64,000 nucleotides of DNA from Komarekiella delphini-convector SJRDD-AB1 (GCF_014831675.1 NZ_VJXY01000003.1:186001-250000); one strand, 5' to 3'; positions 34,322-43,858 are shown, counted from the stretch's first letter. Notes: generated from the sequence alone by a model not told the origin. Translations and numbers: made by a program.

Positions 34322-35155
34322 TTACGCCACGCGTCTAATCAGGGTTATACCATCTCGTACGGGTAAGAGAACTTGCTCTACACGGGTATCTGTAGCGACA
34401 ACGCGGTTAAACTGAGCGATCGCCTCACCATTAACAGTACGTTGTTCAGCTGGTAGGTAAACTTGTCCTTGCAACAAAGTATTATCTACGCAGATTAACC
34501 CATCAGGAGCAAGTAAGTGAGTATCCAAAATGATCTGGAAGTACTCTACATACTCCTTTTTATCGGCATCAATGAAAATCAAATCAAATGATTCTTTTTG
34601 AGTTGCCAGCTTGTGGAGTGTCTGTAAGGCAGGTGCTACCTCTACAATAATCTTTTTACCGTGGGTAGACTCACCAAAGCAAGCTTGAGCAAATTCGGCG
34701 ACATAAGGATCTACTTCGCAAGCAATGAGTTTTCCATCACTTGGTAACGCCTCCGCCATCGCTAAGGCTGAATATCCTGTGAACATTCCCACTTCTAGGA
34801 TGCGCTTAGCCTTGGTCATATGCACAAACATCTTCAGTGTTTGTCCCTCAAGATGTCCTGAGAGCATTTCTTGCTCTAATTGACGCACTGTTTCACCATC
34901 GCTGAAGCGTTTGCTCCAGTCTTCTTTGCTAGTCTTCTGCGCTAGTGCTGTCAATGCAGCCGATTCTGGGGTGGTGCAATCATCTAGGTAGGGGTCTAAA
35001 CCTGCCGCTAATTGCAACCCCTGTCGTAGAGAAGTCAATATCTCTAAGGAAACATTGCTTTTCTCAGCAATTCGCAGGGTATTTTGTAGCTGCGCTACGA
35101 GAATACTATGTGGCGTTATGGGTCTTGCGGTGTCTGGTTTTAAAATGCTAGTCAT
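34322..35155 (-). CDS. mysB: MysB O-methyltransferase, 4-deoxygadusol synthesis
   Basis: 277 residues from ATG 35155 (MTSILKPDTARP). GGGAG nine bases upstream and a 4-bp gap to the mysA stop support this start over the longer frame. A class I caffeoyl-CoA-type O-methyltransferase domain is visible: RILEVGMFTGYSALAMAEAL (SAM loop), KLIACEVDPYVAEFAQ, FDLIFIDADKKEYVEYF and LICVDNTLLQGQVY. With MysA it converts sedoheptulose-7-phosphate-derived desmethyl-4-deoxygadusol to 4-deoxygadusol. Translationally coupled to mysA. Confidence 0.93.
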   Translation of the reverse strand: MTSILKPDTARPITPHSILVAQLQNTLRIAEKSNVSLEILTSLRQGLQLAAGLDPYLDDCTTPESAALTALAQKTSKEDWSKRFSDGETVRQLEQEMLSGHLEGQTLKMFVHMTKAKRILEVGMFTGYSALAMAEALPSDGKLIACEVDPYVAEFAQACFGESTHGKKIIVEVAPALQTLHKLATQKESFDLIFIDADKKEYVEYFQIILDTHLLAPDGLICVDNTLLQGQVYLPAEQRTVNGEAIAQFNRVVATDTRVEQVLLPVRDGITLIRRVA

Positions 35156-35159
35156 GTCT

Positions 35160-36392
35160 TCAGACTCCCAAGAGTTTGGATTCTTCTTGGGTTTCAATGT
35201 AAGCATCAATCCCGTCACCACCACGCGGGTATGTAGCACACAGACGTTTGTGTTCAGCTAAGGCTGCATCTAGTTCTTCGCGGGTGAGGTCGTTGACAAA
35301 GAAGCACTCACCAATTGGTCGCGGCATGGCTGCGCGTTGTTTGCCATCTCGTGTCAAGCTGATAGACTGGGTGGCATACCACAGCAAATCGCCATCTAAT
35401 AAAGGATGATCGATTGATAAACCGATACGACTCATCAAGCTGAGGATGCGATCGCGTTCTCCTGTTGTGATATAACCACGTTTAGCGGCAATGGTTGCAG
35501 AGAAAGCCATGTCTATATTGACGGCATGACCATGATATAGAGGAACCATCGGCGCTAATTCTAAAGTAGGACTCCAAGTGTGACCGTAGGCAATGACGCG
35601 ATCGAGGTCTAATTCATGCAAGTTAGGAGTTTCTAACTCCAGCATGGTTTTGATTGCTTCGTAGTTGACTTTATGAGCGATCGCTTTGAGTTCGTTAGTG
35701 CTGTTCACATGTCCAAAGTGAGTGTACAGCAGTTCTTCGCCATATTCATCCAGCAGATCAAAGACTTCAGAATTAGATACTACAGCAATCTTGACTAACT
35801 CCGCCATCCCATTGCGAACTTGAGCCGTTGGTAAGGTTTTCAAAAAGGAGAAATCAAGAATAACTTTCAAAGGAGCATGATACGCTCCCAAGCGATTTTT
35901 CAACTTGCGATGATTAACTGCTACCTTAATCGCCACACCTGCATCAATTAAGCCAATCAGTGTAGTCGGAACGCGAATGTAGTTACTCTTACGACGGTAA
36001 GCCGCGCAAGCAAACCCAGCTACATCAGTGATTAAACCACCACCCACAACTAAAACTGGTTCTTTACGAATTAAGCCAAAATCAGAAAAAGCATCAACAA
36101 TTTTTTCAAAGGTTGCAAGGGTTTTAGCTGGCTCAGTAATGGTGATGGGCAATACAGTGAGATCAATGCCATAGTGTCTAAAATATGACTTGATCTGTGT
36201 TCCATATAGTCTATTTACATTGGCATCAATCACAGTCAAACAGCGTCCGAATTTCTCATAGCTGTCGGCAATTTCCCTGTTATCGATATCGAATGCACCG
36301 TTCACATAAACAAGACTAAACTCAATTTTTTCGTAACCTTCTACATGAAACGAAGATTCTGTTGCTTCAAACGACGCTTGGACATTATTCAT
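35160..36392 (-). CDS. mysA: MysA desmethyl-4-deoxygadusol synthase (dehydroquinate synthase homologue)
   Basis: 410 residues, sugar-phosphate cyclase family. Blocks: [20 protein letters not shown] (NAD site), [60 protein letters not shown] and the metal-ligand region [14 protein letters not shown] / [14 protein letters not shown]. It is first in the mysA-mysB unit and diverges from 590 bp of non-coding DNA that must contain the promoter. The gene order and length match the MAA cluster of Nostoc punctiforme. Housekeeping AroB or 2-epi-5-epi-valiolone synthase are the alternatives and are less likely in this context. Confidence 0.93.
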   Translation of the reverse strand: MNNVQASFEATESSFHVEGYEKIEFSLVYVNGAFDIDNREIADSYEKFGRCLTVIDANVNRLYGTQIKSYFRHYGIDLTVLPITITEPAKTLATFEKIVDAFSDFGLIRKEPVLVVGGGLITDVAGFACAAYRRKSNYIRVPTTLIGLIDAGVAIKVAVNHRKLKNRLGAYHAPLKVILDFSFLKTLPTAQVRNGMAELVKIAVVSNSEVFDLLDEYGEELLYTHFGHVNSTNELKAIAHKVNYEAIKTMLELETPNLHELDLDRVIAYGHTWSPTLELAPMVPLYHGHAVNIDMAFSATIAAKRGYITTGERDRILSLMSRIGLSIDHPLLDGDLLWYATQSISLTRDGKQRAAMPRPIGECFFVNDLTREELDAALAEHKRLCATYPRGGDGIDAYIETQEESKLLGV

Positions 36393-36982
36393 TGCTGTTG
36401 ACCTTAATACAACTGAAATTATGAGAATTCAAGACAATTCAGATTTACCATAATGCAGCCCAATAACGAAGGATGCTCTTTATTCCTCTAGATTAAAGGC
36501 ATCTTAAAATAAGCTTTTTTTAAAAAAGCTCACTTATATTATTGGCAAGCGATGTTACTAAATAACACCACTTTCTCTAGGTAAATTCTTTGATTTAACC
36601 GCTCATTCGCGATCGCCTGACAACTAGTCAACTAATCCTATTAGCAATATCTTGCCATAGACACTTGCACCCTTCCAGGATTATTGACCTAAGAAATTAA
36701 CCTAAATTTAGATTAATTTCATTATTTCATCTACAATGGCTCCGCCACTGTTCGGCTCTGCAAAACTTGTATCATAAAAAACTGTTCGGATTGTTGATCT
36801 ACACCAGGCTTCCATTTAAGATTACAGCCCTGATTCACCTTCAGTTCGCTGTTTTTTAGCATTAGTCTCGAACCTTATATCGTTAAACTTGCTACAGTCT
36901 GTTTGACTCCGAATAACAGTACAATTTCAGTTTTTTCAGTCAAGTTACTGCTCAGTATTAAAAATACTAACGTCAGGAACTT
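36393..36982. promoter_or_regulatory. 590-bp non-coding region upstream of mysA
   Basis: No credible gene. It must hold the mysA promoter. The only conspicuous signal is a 20-bp near-perfect palindrome, ttaacctaaatttagattaa, at 36697-36716 (one mismatched pair), about 305 bp from the mysA start. MAA synthesis is UV-inducible in related organisms, so an operator here is conceivable; this is inference. Confidence 0.45.
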
Positions 36983-37180
36983 ATGAAAACTCAGAATTTA
37001 GATCTATTCAGAGTTGCTAATGGTAAAACTTGGTACAACTCCATTTTAAGGAGAGATTGCATGGAAAAAAGATTTAAAGAACGGTCTTATTGGCTTTATT
37101 GTTCTAAACTAAGGCTATTTCAGCTTGAACCAGCAGATAATGTACTAGTCAGTAAATTAGAACAACAATACAAATCATAA
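36983..37180 (+). CDS. small hypothetical protein, 65 residues
   Basis: ATG at 36983 is preceded by AGGAAC at a good ribosome-binding distance. The product is basic and aromatic-rich (ERSYWLYCSKLRLFQLEPAD), with no signal or membrane segment and no family recognised. A second ATG at 37061 with AAGGAGAG upstream could be the real start, giving a 39-residue protein. It lies between the mysA promoter region and a methyltransferase gene. Coding status is uncertain because of its size. Confidence 0.35.
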   Translation: MKTQNLDLFRVANGKTWYNSILRRDCMEKRFKERSYWLYCSKLRLFQLEPADNVLVSKLEQQYKS

Positions 37181-37288
37181 CATAAAGCAATACGAATCAT
37201 AACATTGTGTACTCAGATTTGAGTAAATGAGTACATCAATAATGAGGCATCATTAAGATTGATGATGTGTCTAACGCTGTAAATTCTT

Positions 37289-38005
37289 ATGCAACAGCCA
37301 TTTCCCGGTGAAGTATTTGCCAACACTGCTGATTTTGATATTGGTATTCGGCAACTCTTACCCCGATACGACGAGATGCTGGAGGTAATTACACGGTGTC
37401 TGCATACCACAAATAGCCGCATTTTAGAATTAGGCTGTGGTACAGGCGAACTCAGTCTAAAGATACTCAACCGTTGGCCAGATGCTCAAATAATTGCTTT
37501 AGATTACTCACCCCGAATGCTGGAATTTGCTCAAAACAAAATCACAGCAGCAGGATATCAAAAACAATGGACTGGAATTCAAGCAGACTTTGGCGAGTGG
37601 GCAAACAATCCAGAAGGATTGCAGATTGATCGCAAATTTGATGCCTGTGTATCATCTTTAGCAATTCACCATCTCCAAGACGAGATGAAGTTAAAGTTAT
37701 TTCAACGAATTGCTACCAGCCTAAGTCAAGGTGGTTGTTTTTGGAATGCAGATCCTATCTTGCCTGAATCACCCCTCTTAACAGAAATTTACAAAGCAGC
37801 GCGAGAGGATTGGGCAAAGCAACAGGGCACTAATTTGGCAGAAGTTAACGCTAAACGTAGCACTGTTACTACACAAGGTTATTCGAGTCAAGATCAGCTA
37901 GCTACCTTGGATGCTCATTTGCAAATGTTGAGCACATCTGGGTTTAAGACGATAGCAGTACCTTGGAAGTATTACGGTTTGGCTGTATTTGGGGGCTGGC
38001 TGTAG
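37289..38005 (+). CDS. class I SAM-dependent methyltransferase
   Basis: 238 residues. SAM-binding motif I is ILELGCGTGELSLKIL (about 44-59), followed by the acidic motif II IIALDYSPRMLEFAQ and the post-motif DACVSSLAIHHL. The C-terminal half is a variable substrate-binding region with PWKYYGLAVFGGWL at the end. The substrate cannot be called: generic small-molecule methyltransferases of the methyltransf_25 type look like this. It points the same way as the 65-residue frame upstream and away from mysA, so a link with MAA synthesis is possible but unsupported. Confidence 0.8.
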   Translation: MQQPFPGEVFANTADFDIGIRQLLPRYDEMLEVITRCLHTTNSRILELGCGTGELSLKILNRWPDAQIIALDYSPRMLEFAQNKITAAGYQKQWTGIQADFGEWANNPEGLQIDRKFDACVSSLAIHHLQDEMKLKLFQRIATSLSQGGCFWNADPILPESPLLTEIYKAAREDWAKQQGTNLAEVNAKRSTVTTQGYSSQDQLATLDAHLQMLSTSGFKTIAVPWKYYGLAVFGGWL

Positions 38006-38498
38006 AAATTAGAGATACCCGTATTTTAAATTTTCCATTCCCCAGCAGCAATAAAATGTAATAATTTACACAATTTTCCTAGACAAGAACTATTATATAA
38101 ACCCATTGGGTCTGTGAAAGAAGTCTTGCTGCCTAACGTAAGGATTTTGATTGAAACTTGCGTTATTTAAGCTTGACTGATGTTTTTATGCAATGTTTCC
38201 AGATTTAAAGTAACCCGTGAGGGTACTGTCCATTCCCTATAACCCTGTCCGAAAATACAAAGTAGAAAAAACTGCAAGAAGACAAAGCAGGGATACGCCA
38301 TTGGTATCCTCATACTTTCCCTGATAAGCGCTCAGACCTCCTTTGTGGTTTGGGAAAAGGGTAAAGGGGAAAGGTGAATTCAAACATTTCCCCTTTTCGC
38401 TTTCCCCTTTAACCAAAAAATATTGGTTTGTATCCATTTTTCAACAATATTGTTGAATTTACTTGCTATCACTTAGTTTTAAAAGGAGAATATCTTGG
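38006..38498. other. spacer with hairpin, no gene seen
   Basis: AT-rich from 38006 to about 38220. At 38350-38412 a fold-back, aaaggggaaaggtgaattca pairing with tttccccttttcgctttccc, resembles dispersed repeats elsewhere. The minus-strand frame 38237-38437 is low complexity and not called. Confidence 0.45.
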
Positions 38499-39575
38499 AT
38501 GACTCGAAAAAAGAAATCAGCTAAGCTTAACTGTGAGCATCCACTCTACTCTAGATGCCCGATTTGTTGTATCGTCCCGCCGCACATGCTGGAGAATGTC
38601 GCTGTAAATGGCACTCCTCAGCAGCGTAGTTGGGCTTTTCAAACATTAAATGTATCGGCACAGGTTCGCGGACGACGAAACATAGTAGGTAATATATCGT
38701 TTGCGCCCTCTACCGGTGAAAAACGCCGCACCATCTACGATGCTAAAAATGGTCAGGAACTCCCTGGTACTCTAGTGCGTGGCGAGGGAGATCCTCCTAG
38801 CACTGATGAAGCTGTAAATGAAGCTTACGATGCTGCTGGTGCTACTTATGACATGTTTTATGAGTTATTTGAGCGTAATTCTATTGATGATAAGGGTCTG
38901 CGTTTAGATTCTACTGTGCATTATGGTGTCAATTATGACAACGCCTTTTGGAATGGCGACCAGATGGTTTATGGTGATGGCGACCAACAAATATTCCAAC
39001 GCTTCACTAAATGCATTGATGTGATTGGGCATGAGTTAGCTCATGGTATAACTCAGCACGAAGCAGGTCTACTGTATTATGGCGAACCGGGGGCATTGAA
39101 TGAGTCATTTTCTGATGTCTTTGGTTCCCTGGTAAAGCAGAAGGCAAAAAATCAGACAGCACAAGAAGCAGACTGGCTTATCGGTGAAAATCTTTTGATG
39201 CCAACTGTCAAAGGTGTTGGCATCCGGTCATTGAAAGCACCTGGAACAGCCTATGATGACGCTGTGCTGGGTAAAGATCCGCAACCCGCGTACATGAAAG
39301 ACAAGTACACTGGTGAGGAAGATAACGCTGGAGTACATATCAACTCAGGTATTCCCAACTATGCCTTTTATTTAGCTGCTGTTGAGATTGGCGGTTACGC
39401 TTGGGAAAAAGCTGGCACAATATGGTACATAAGTTTACGCGATCGCTTGCGTGCCAAAGCAGATTTTAAAAAAGCCGCCAACATAACTATCAAAGTCGCT
39501 GGAGAACTCTACGGTAATGGCTGTATTGAGCAGAAAGCTGTGCAAAATGCTTGGAAACAGGTAGGAGTTTTGTAG
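38499..39575 (+). CDS. M4-family (thermolysin/protealysin-like) zinc metalloprotease
   Basis: 358 residues from ATG 38499, with AAAGGAG upstream. The zinc site is complete: VIGHELAHGITQHEAG gives His178, Glu179 and His182, and GALNESFSDVFGS gives the third ligand Glu202. The later catalytic His lies in AGVHINSGIPNYAFY. The N-terminus has CEHPLYSRCPICCIVPPHML, the short protealysin-type propeptide signature with PPHML, and no signal peptide, so it may stay in the cytoplasm or leave by an unusual route. The next gene, at 40046, resembles the protealysin inhibitor emfourin, as in protealysin operons. Confidence 0.9.
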   Translation: MTRKKKSAKLNCEHPLYSRCPICCIVPPHMLENVAVNGTPQQRSWAFQTLNVSAQVRGRRNIVGNISFAPSTGEKRRTIYDAKNGQELPGTLVRGEGDPPSTDEAVNEAYDAAGATYDMFYELFERNSIDDKGLRLDSTVHYGVNYDNAFWNGDQMVYGDGDQQIFQRFTKCIDVIGHELAHGITQHEAGLLYYGEPGALNESFSDVFGSLVKQKAKNQTAQEADWLIGENLLMPTVKGVGIRSLKAPGTAYDDAVLGKDPQPAYMKDKYTGEEDNAGVHINSGIPNYAFYLAAVEIGGYAWEKAGTIWYISLRDRLRAKADFKKAANITIKVAGELYGNGCIEQKAVQNAWKQVGVL

Positions 39576-39660
39576 GGTAGGAGGTAGGAGGTAGGAGACA
39601 GGAGGTGGGAGGTGGGAGACAGGAGGTAGGAGGAACAGGGGAGAGTGTAGATACTCATTC

Positions 39661-39884
39661 GGCTGTCTCAAAAGCCATTTCGGTTGTCTCAAAAGCCATT
39701 TCGGTTGTCTCAAAAGCCATTTCGGTTGTCTCAAAAGCCATTTCGGCTGTCTCAAAAGCCATTTCGGCTGTCTCAAAAGCCATTTCGGCTATCTCAAAAG
39801 CCATTTCGGCTGTCTCAAAAGCCATTTCGGCTGTCTCAAAAGCCATTTCGGCTGTCTCAAAAACCATTTCGGCTGTCTTGAAAA
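39661..39884. repeat. 21-bp minisatellite, about ten units
   Basis: Unit caaaagccatttcggctgtc plus one base, spaced exactly 21 bp, with C/T variation (cggctg or cggttg). It separates the protease from its likely inhibitor. Because 21 is a multiple of three and no unit carries a stop, several frames stay open here; none is called as a gene. Spacer 39576-39660 has taggaggtaggag repeats and 39915-39962 has actcattactcagc repeats. Confidence 0.9.
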
Positions 39885-40045
39885 CAGATTCATCTATCTC
39901 AGAACCTTAAACTACCTCCTCCACTCATTACTCAGCACTCATTACTCAGCACTCATTACTCATAGGTTAAACTGGGAGATGATCAGTATCACCTCCCAGT
40001 TTTTGTATTTCTTCCCATAAAAAGCACAACGGAGAGCAAAAAAAA

Positions 40046-40339
40046 ATGCGGATCTCGTTTGAACGCACAGGCGGCTTTGCTGGGATTAGCAAGAAAACAA
40101 CCTTTGATACAGCCACTCTCCCGCCAAACGAAGCTCAGGAATTACCTCGACTAGTAGAGGCTGCTGATTTATTTAAGTTACCTGAACGAATTACTTCCCC
40201 TAACCCCCAGAGCGATCGCTTTCAATATAAATTGACAGTGGAAGACAATGGTAGGCAGCACACAGTAATGGTCAGTGAGGCAGCATTACCCGGAACCTTA
40301 AGACCACTGATTGAATGGCTAAATAAAAATAGGAGCTAG
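40046..40339 (+). CDS. emfourin-like protealysin inhibitor
   Basis: 97 residues: RISFERTGGFAGISKKTTFD, LPPNEAQELPRLVEAADLF, FQYKLTVEDNGRQHTVMVSE and LRPLIEWLNKN. The strand-helix-strand outline with N-terminal F-x-R-x-GGFAG and the C-terminal LRPLIEWL fit the emfourin family, small proteins that inhibit protealysin-type M4 proteases and are usually encoded beside them. GGAGAG precedes the ATG by about ten bases. It is downstream of the M4 protease in the same orientation, 470 bp away across the minisatellite, so it may be expressed separately. Confidence 0.8.
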   Translation: MRISFERTGGFAGISKKTTFDTATLPPNEAQELPRLVEAADLFKLPERITSPNPQSDRFQYKLTVEDNGRQHTVMVSEAALPGTLRPLIEWLNKNRS

Positions 40340-40506
40340 GAGGCAGAGGGGCAGAGGTCTACGGCAGGAACCCTCAACGCGGGACGGGGGGGGCAGAGGG
40401 GCAGAGGGGCAGGGGAGCAGGGGGAGAGAATAATTATGACCAATGACAAATGACTCTTGACTCAGCACTCAGCATTCTTCACTCCTCACTCCTCACTCCT
40501 CACTCC
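40340..40506. repeat. dispersed repeats after the inhibitor gene
   Basis: Near copy of the G-rich repeat of about 1835-1905 (gaggggcagaggtctacgg, then caacgcgggacggggggggc), an aatgacaaatgac motif, and four to five copies of the heptamer tcactcc at about 40478-40510. Confidence 0.8.
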
Positions 40507-41433
40507 TCACAAAGGTTCCCAAGCAGTTCCTTTGTAACCATATTGAAAAATTTCAGGATGCAAAATCTCTGCCAAAATTTCTAGGGAATCTACTATTCGC
40601 GGCCCTGGACGGTTAAAGTAGGCATTGCCATCCGTAATATAAACCCTACCAGATTGAGCAGCGTGCAGTTTTTCCCAATCCGAACGCTGAGTTAACAAAT
40701 TGGCTTCTTGACGAGTGCGATTTAAATCAAAACCGCAAGGCATAAAAACAATCACATCTGGATTGCTTGCTAACAGAGTTTCCCATGGCAAAGTCGGGGA
40801 AGGCTGTCCTGTAACGCAAAATAGGGACTGGCCTCCTGCTAAATTGACTAATTCGGGAATCCAATTCGCAGCCACCATTAAAGGGTCAGTCCACTCGATG
40901 CAGGCGACTTTGGGAAGTTCATTTAAACCAAGACCTTGGATTTTTTGCTCGCAAATTTTGACACGAGCTTCTAAATTTTCTAGAACTTTAACCGAGTCTA
41001 CCTCGAAGGCGTTACCTACTCGCTCAATATCAGCCCAAATATCTTCAAGAATATTGGGTTGTAATGAGATAATTTGGGGTTTACTGTGGACAAGTGTAGC
41101 GACTGCTTTTTCAACATCGTGTAAACTGACAGCACAGACATCACATTGGTCTTGAGTAACAATGTGTGTAGGCTGCAATTGCTCTAAAACATCTGTTTTG
41201 ATTTGATAGATGCTGAGAGCAGATTGCAATAAATCATTTACGTCATTGTGAATTTCGCTGCTAGAGGCATTACTATCTAAGCGTGCTTGAGTACAAATGG
41301 GGCGATTTTGGATTTCTGGAGGGTAGTCACATTCGTGCGATCGCCCCACAATATTATCAACTAATCCCAGTGCCGCTAAAATCTCTGTTCCACCGGGAAT
41401 CAGGGAGACGATTCTCACACCGCTATCTGTCAT
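40507..41433 (-). CDS. BtuF-like cobalamin-binding/ABC substrate-binding-fold protein without signal peptide
   Basis: 308 residues of the periplasmic-binding type III fold: RIVSLIPGGTEILAALGLVD, then IVGRSHECDYPPE, PTHIVTQDQCDVCAVS, WTDPLMVAANWIPELVNLAG and NPDVIVFMPCGFD. These are hallmarks of the cobalamin/hemin-binding BtuF class. The start MTDSGVRIVSL has no export signal, so it is likely cytoplasmic, as many cyanobacterial relatives are, and may act in corrinoid handling rather than uptake. No BtuCD genes are nearby. Confidence 0.75.
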   Translation of the reverse strand: MTDSGVRIVSLIPGGTEILAALGLVDNIVGRSHECDYPPEIQNRPICTQARLDSNASSSEIHNDVNDLLQSALSIYQIKTDVLEQLQPTHIVTQDQCDVCAVSLHDVEKAVATLVHSKPQIISLQPNILEDIWADIERVGNAFEVDSVKVLENLEARVKICEQKIQGLGLNELPKVACIEWTDPLMVAANWIPELVNLAGGQSLFCVTGQPSPTLPWETLLASNPDVIVFMPCGFDLNRTRQEANLLTQRSDWEKLHAAQSGRVYITDGNAYFNRPGPRIVDSLEILAEILHPEIFQYGYKGTAWEPL

Positions 41434-41583
41434 TCCTACACCTCCGTAACAGCTTCTATCAAGTTAATTGTCGCAAAATTCAGGTAGTTAAGCATCTTTC
41501 TCCAGGAGAGTCCAAGAGATTCAGGTGTCAGCATTAAGCAACAAATTAACTGCCAAGTAAATCAAATCTCTATTCTTCAAAAC

Positions 41584-43134
41584 TCAAGAGACTTGACCAA
41601 ATCCTCCTCCCCCAGGGGTTTCTATTACAAAAACATCCCCAGATTCCATCTCCACTGTTGCTGTGCTGTCTAAATTCTCTTGGGTTCCATTCTGACGTTG
41701 TATCCAGTTGCGTCCCACAAGTCCAGCATCTCCACCATTTAAGCCGAACGGAGGAACAACCCGATGACTAGAGAGAATATTAGCTGTCATCGGTTCTAGA
41801 AACCGGATGCGGCGGATAATCCCATTACCGCCGGAATGTTTTCCTTTACCCCCGCTATCGGGACGAAGACCAAAGCTTTCTAGAAGTACAGGATAACGCG
41901 ATTCTAAAACTTCTGGGTCAGTCAAGCGAGAGTTAGTCATGTGGGAATGGACACCATCAGTCCCATCAAAATCAATCCCTGCGCCAGAGCCACCACAAAT
42001 GGTTTCATAATATTGATAACGGTCATTACCAAAGGTAAAATTATTCATCGTTCCCTGAGAAGCCGCCATCACACCTAAAGCACCATATAAAGCATCGACA
42101 ATAGTTTGAGAAGTCTCTACATTACCCGCTACTACTGCTGCTGGATAAATTGGGTTTAGCATACAGCCAACCGGAATAATAATTTCTAGAGGGTTAAGAC
42201 ACCCGGCATTGAGAGGGATATTATCATCAACCAAAGTACGAAAGACATATAAGACTGCTGCTTGAGTTACAGCTTTAGGAGCATTAAAGTTACTATTTAG
42301 TTGCCCAGATGTTCCAGTAAAATCAATGATAGCCCTGCGATTTTCTTGGTCAATTGTCACTGTAACTTGGATTTTTGCCCCGTTATCCATTTCATATCTA
42401 AATGAACCGTTCCTCAGAAGATTGATAGCCCTTCTGACTGACTCTTCAGCATTAGCTTGCACAAATTTCATGTAAGCTTGGACAGTCTCAAGCCTATACT
42501 GATAAACCATTTTATGAAGTTCTTGAACTCCCCTCTCATTAGCAGCAATTTGTGCTTTGAAATCTGCGATGTTTTGATCAGGGTTCCGAGCAGGACAAGG
42601 ATGATTTGAGAGGTGCTGTTTGAGTGCAGTTTCTCGAAAATTTCCCCCTTCAACCAAGAGAAAATTATCAAAAAGAATTCCTTCTTCTTCTACTGTAGTA
42701 CTGTGGGGAGGCATTGAACCGGGAGTAATTCCGCCGATATCAGCTTGGTGTCCACGAGAAGCAACATAGAAAATAATTTGCTTTTCATCTTCGCCAAAAA
42801 CCGGAGTAATTGCCGTTACATCAGGAAGATGTGTCCCTCCATTATAAGGATTGTTGGATAGATACACATTTCCCGGTTTTAGAGTATCGCTTTTATCATT
42901 AATTAAACTGCGGACACTTTCGCTCATTGAGCCTAAATGTACAGGAATGTGAGGAGCATTAGCAACTAATAATCCAGAAGAGTCAAAAATAGCGCAAGAG
43001 AAATCTAGCCTTTCTTTTATATTCACTGATGTTGCCGTATTTTGCAGAACAATCCCCATTTGCTCAGCAATAAATTGATAAAGGTTTTTGAATATTTCTA
43101 ACCGGACTGGATCTGGTTGAGATGTTGTATACAT
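41584..43134 (-). CDS. hyuB: hydantoinase B / 5-oxoprolinase beta-domain protein
   Basis: 516 residues. HyuB family blocks: KERLDFSCAIFDSSGLLVAN, HIPVHLGSMSESVRSLI, SNNPYNGGTHLPDVTAITP, YVASRGHQADIGGITPGSMP, IDFTGTSGQLNSNFNAPKAV and the glycine-rich end GDVFVIETPGGGGFGQ. With HyuA it hydrolyses 5-oxoproline or hydantoins with ATP. It is downstream of hyuA on the same strand, but 1.2 kb containing broken genes lies between, so the operon appears split. Cytoplasmic. Confidence 0.9.
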   Translation of the reverse strand: MYTTSQPDPVRLEIFKNLYQFIAEQMGIVLQNTATSVNIKERLDFSCAIFDSSGLLVANAPHIPVHLGSMSESVRSLINDKSDTLKPGNVYLSNNPYNGGTHLPDVTAITPVFGEDEKQIIFYVASRGHQADIGGITPGSMPPHSTTVEEEGILFDNFLLVEGGNFRETALKQHLSNHPCPARNPDQNIADFKAQIAANERGVQELHKMVYQYRLETVQAYMKFVQANAEESVRRAINLLRNGSFRYEMDNGAKIQVTVTIDQENRRAIIDFTGTSGQLNSNFNAPKAVTQAAVLYVFRTLVDDNIPLNAGCLNPLEIIIPVGCMLNPIYPAAVVAGNVETSQTIVDALYGALGVMAASQGTMNNFTFGNDRYQYYETICGGSGAGIDFDGTDGVHSHMTNSRLTDPEVLESRYPVLLESFGLRPDSGGKGKHSGGNGIIRRIRFLEPMTANILSSHRVVPPFGLNGGDAGLVGRNWIQRQNGTQENLDSTATVEMESGDVFVIETPGGGGFGQVS

Positions 43135-43323
43135 TCTTAGTTCCTTATGTTTTATTAAGAAGCATATTTAGCAAATCATATAGACTATTACAAATGTTAC
43201 CTACCATTGTGTGTCTTGCAATAAACTTCGTTTATCATCTCCGCGTATGGTATTCACAACCTAATACCAGTTACAATATTAAAATGTATATCAATGCTGT
43301 CACAATATCTGAGGAAAGTAGTT

Positions 43324-43515
43324 ATGACTGCATCAGTACAAGAACTTCTAAGTACTTTTGATAGTCTGACTGAACCAGAAAGACTAGAAATTGTTTTGGA
43401 AATTTTGAAACGCGTTACTTACTTAGAGTTGCCGCCATTGTCACATGATGATTTAATCTTGAATGCTGAAGAAATTTTTTTAGAATTAGACAAGCAAGAA
43501 TCTGCTTATGAATAG
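43324..43515 (+). CDS. antitoxin-like small protein upstream of a broken mazF
   Basis: 63 residues from ATG 43324 (MTASVQELLSTFDSLTEPER); the in-frame ATG at 43294 is less likely. It is acidic and helical with LEIVLEILKRV and a C-terminal acidic tail (EIFLELDKQESAYE) that could wrap a toxin. The stop overlaps the mazF-like start by 8 bp, the coupling typical of type II toxin-antitoxin operons. With the toxin inactivated, the antitoxin is probably a relic. Confidence 0.7.
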   Translation: MTASVQELLSTFDSLTEPERLEIVLEILKRVTYLELPPLSHDDLILNAEEIFLELDKQESAYE

Positions 43516-43858
43516 GTCAAAACGCGGAGAAGTTTGGCTTGTCGATTTGGGTTATGTAGCAAAAGTTAGACCATGCTTGGTTATCAGCATTCCTGCTATG
43601 GAGTAAGATCGTGCATTAGCGACTCTGATTCCTCACACAACTAGTTTACGGGGTTCAAGATTCGAGGTAGAAATCAAAGTAAATTTTCTTCGACCAGGAG
43701 CATTTGATGTACAGAACATTATTACAATTCCTCATGCAAAACTGCTACAGAAATTGAGAAGCTTGACACACGAACAACTAGTAGATGTAGAAAAAGTATT
43801 ACTTTTCTGGTTGGGATGCGAGAAGGCAAGTTGTGAATACAAAGATGACGATAAGTAG
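43508..43858 (+). pseudogene. mazF/PemK-like toxin with premature stop
   Basis: ATG 43508 reads KRGEVWLVDLGYVAKVRPCL and VISIPAME, then TAA at 43604, then continues in frame with DRALATLIPHTTSLRGSRFE, LRPGAFDVQNIITIPHAKLL and LTHEQLVDVEKVLLFWLGC to TAG at 43856. The continuation is plainly MazF-like, so a single nonsense codon at position 33 (probably from CAA) breaks an otherwise complete endoribonuclease toxin. Confidence 0.85.

Noticed and set aside
36393-36982. Hidden gene in the mysA upstream region
   Set aside because: No frame over 60 codons with protein-like composition on either strand.
39605-39910. Heptad-like open frames of up to 101 residues on both strands
   Set aside because: A 21-bp unit without stops keeps many frames open; codons are dictated by the repeat and no start signal is present.
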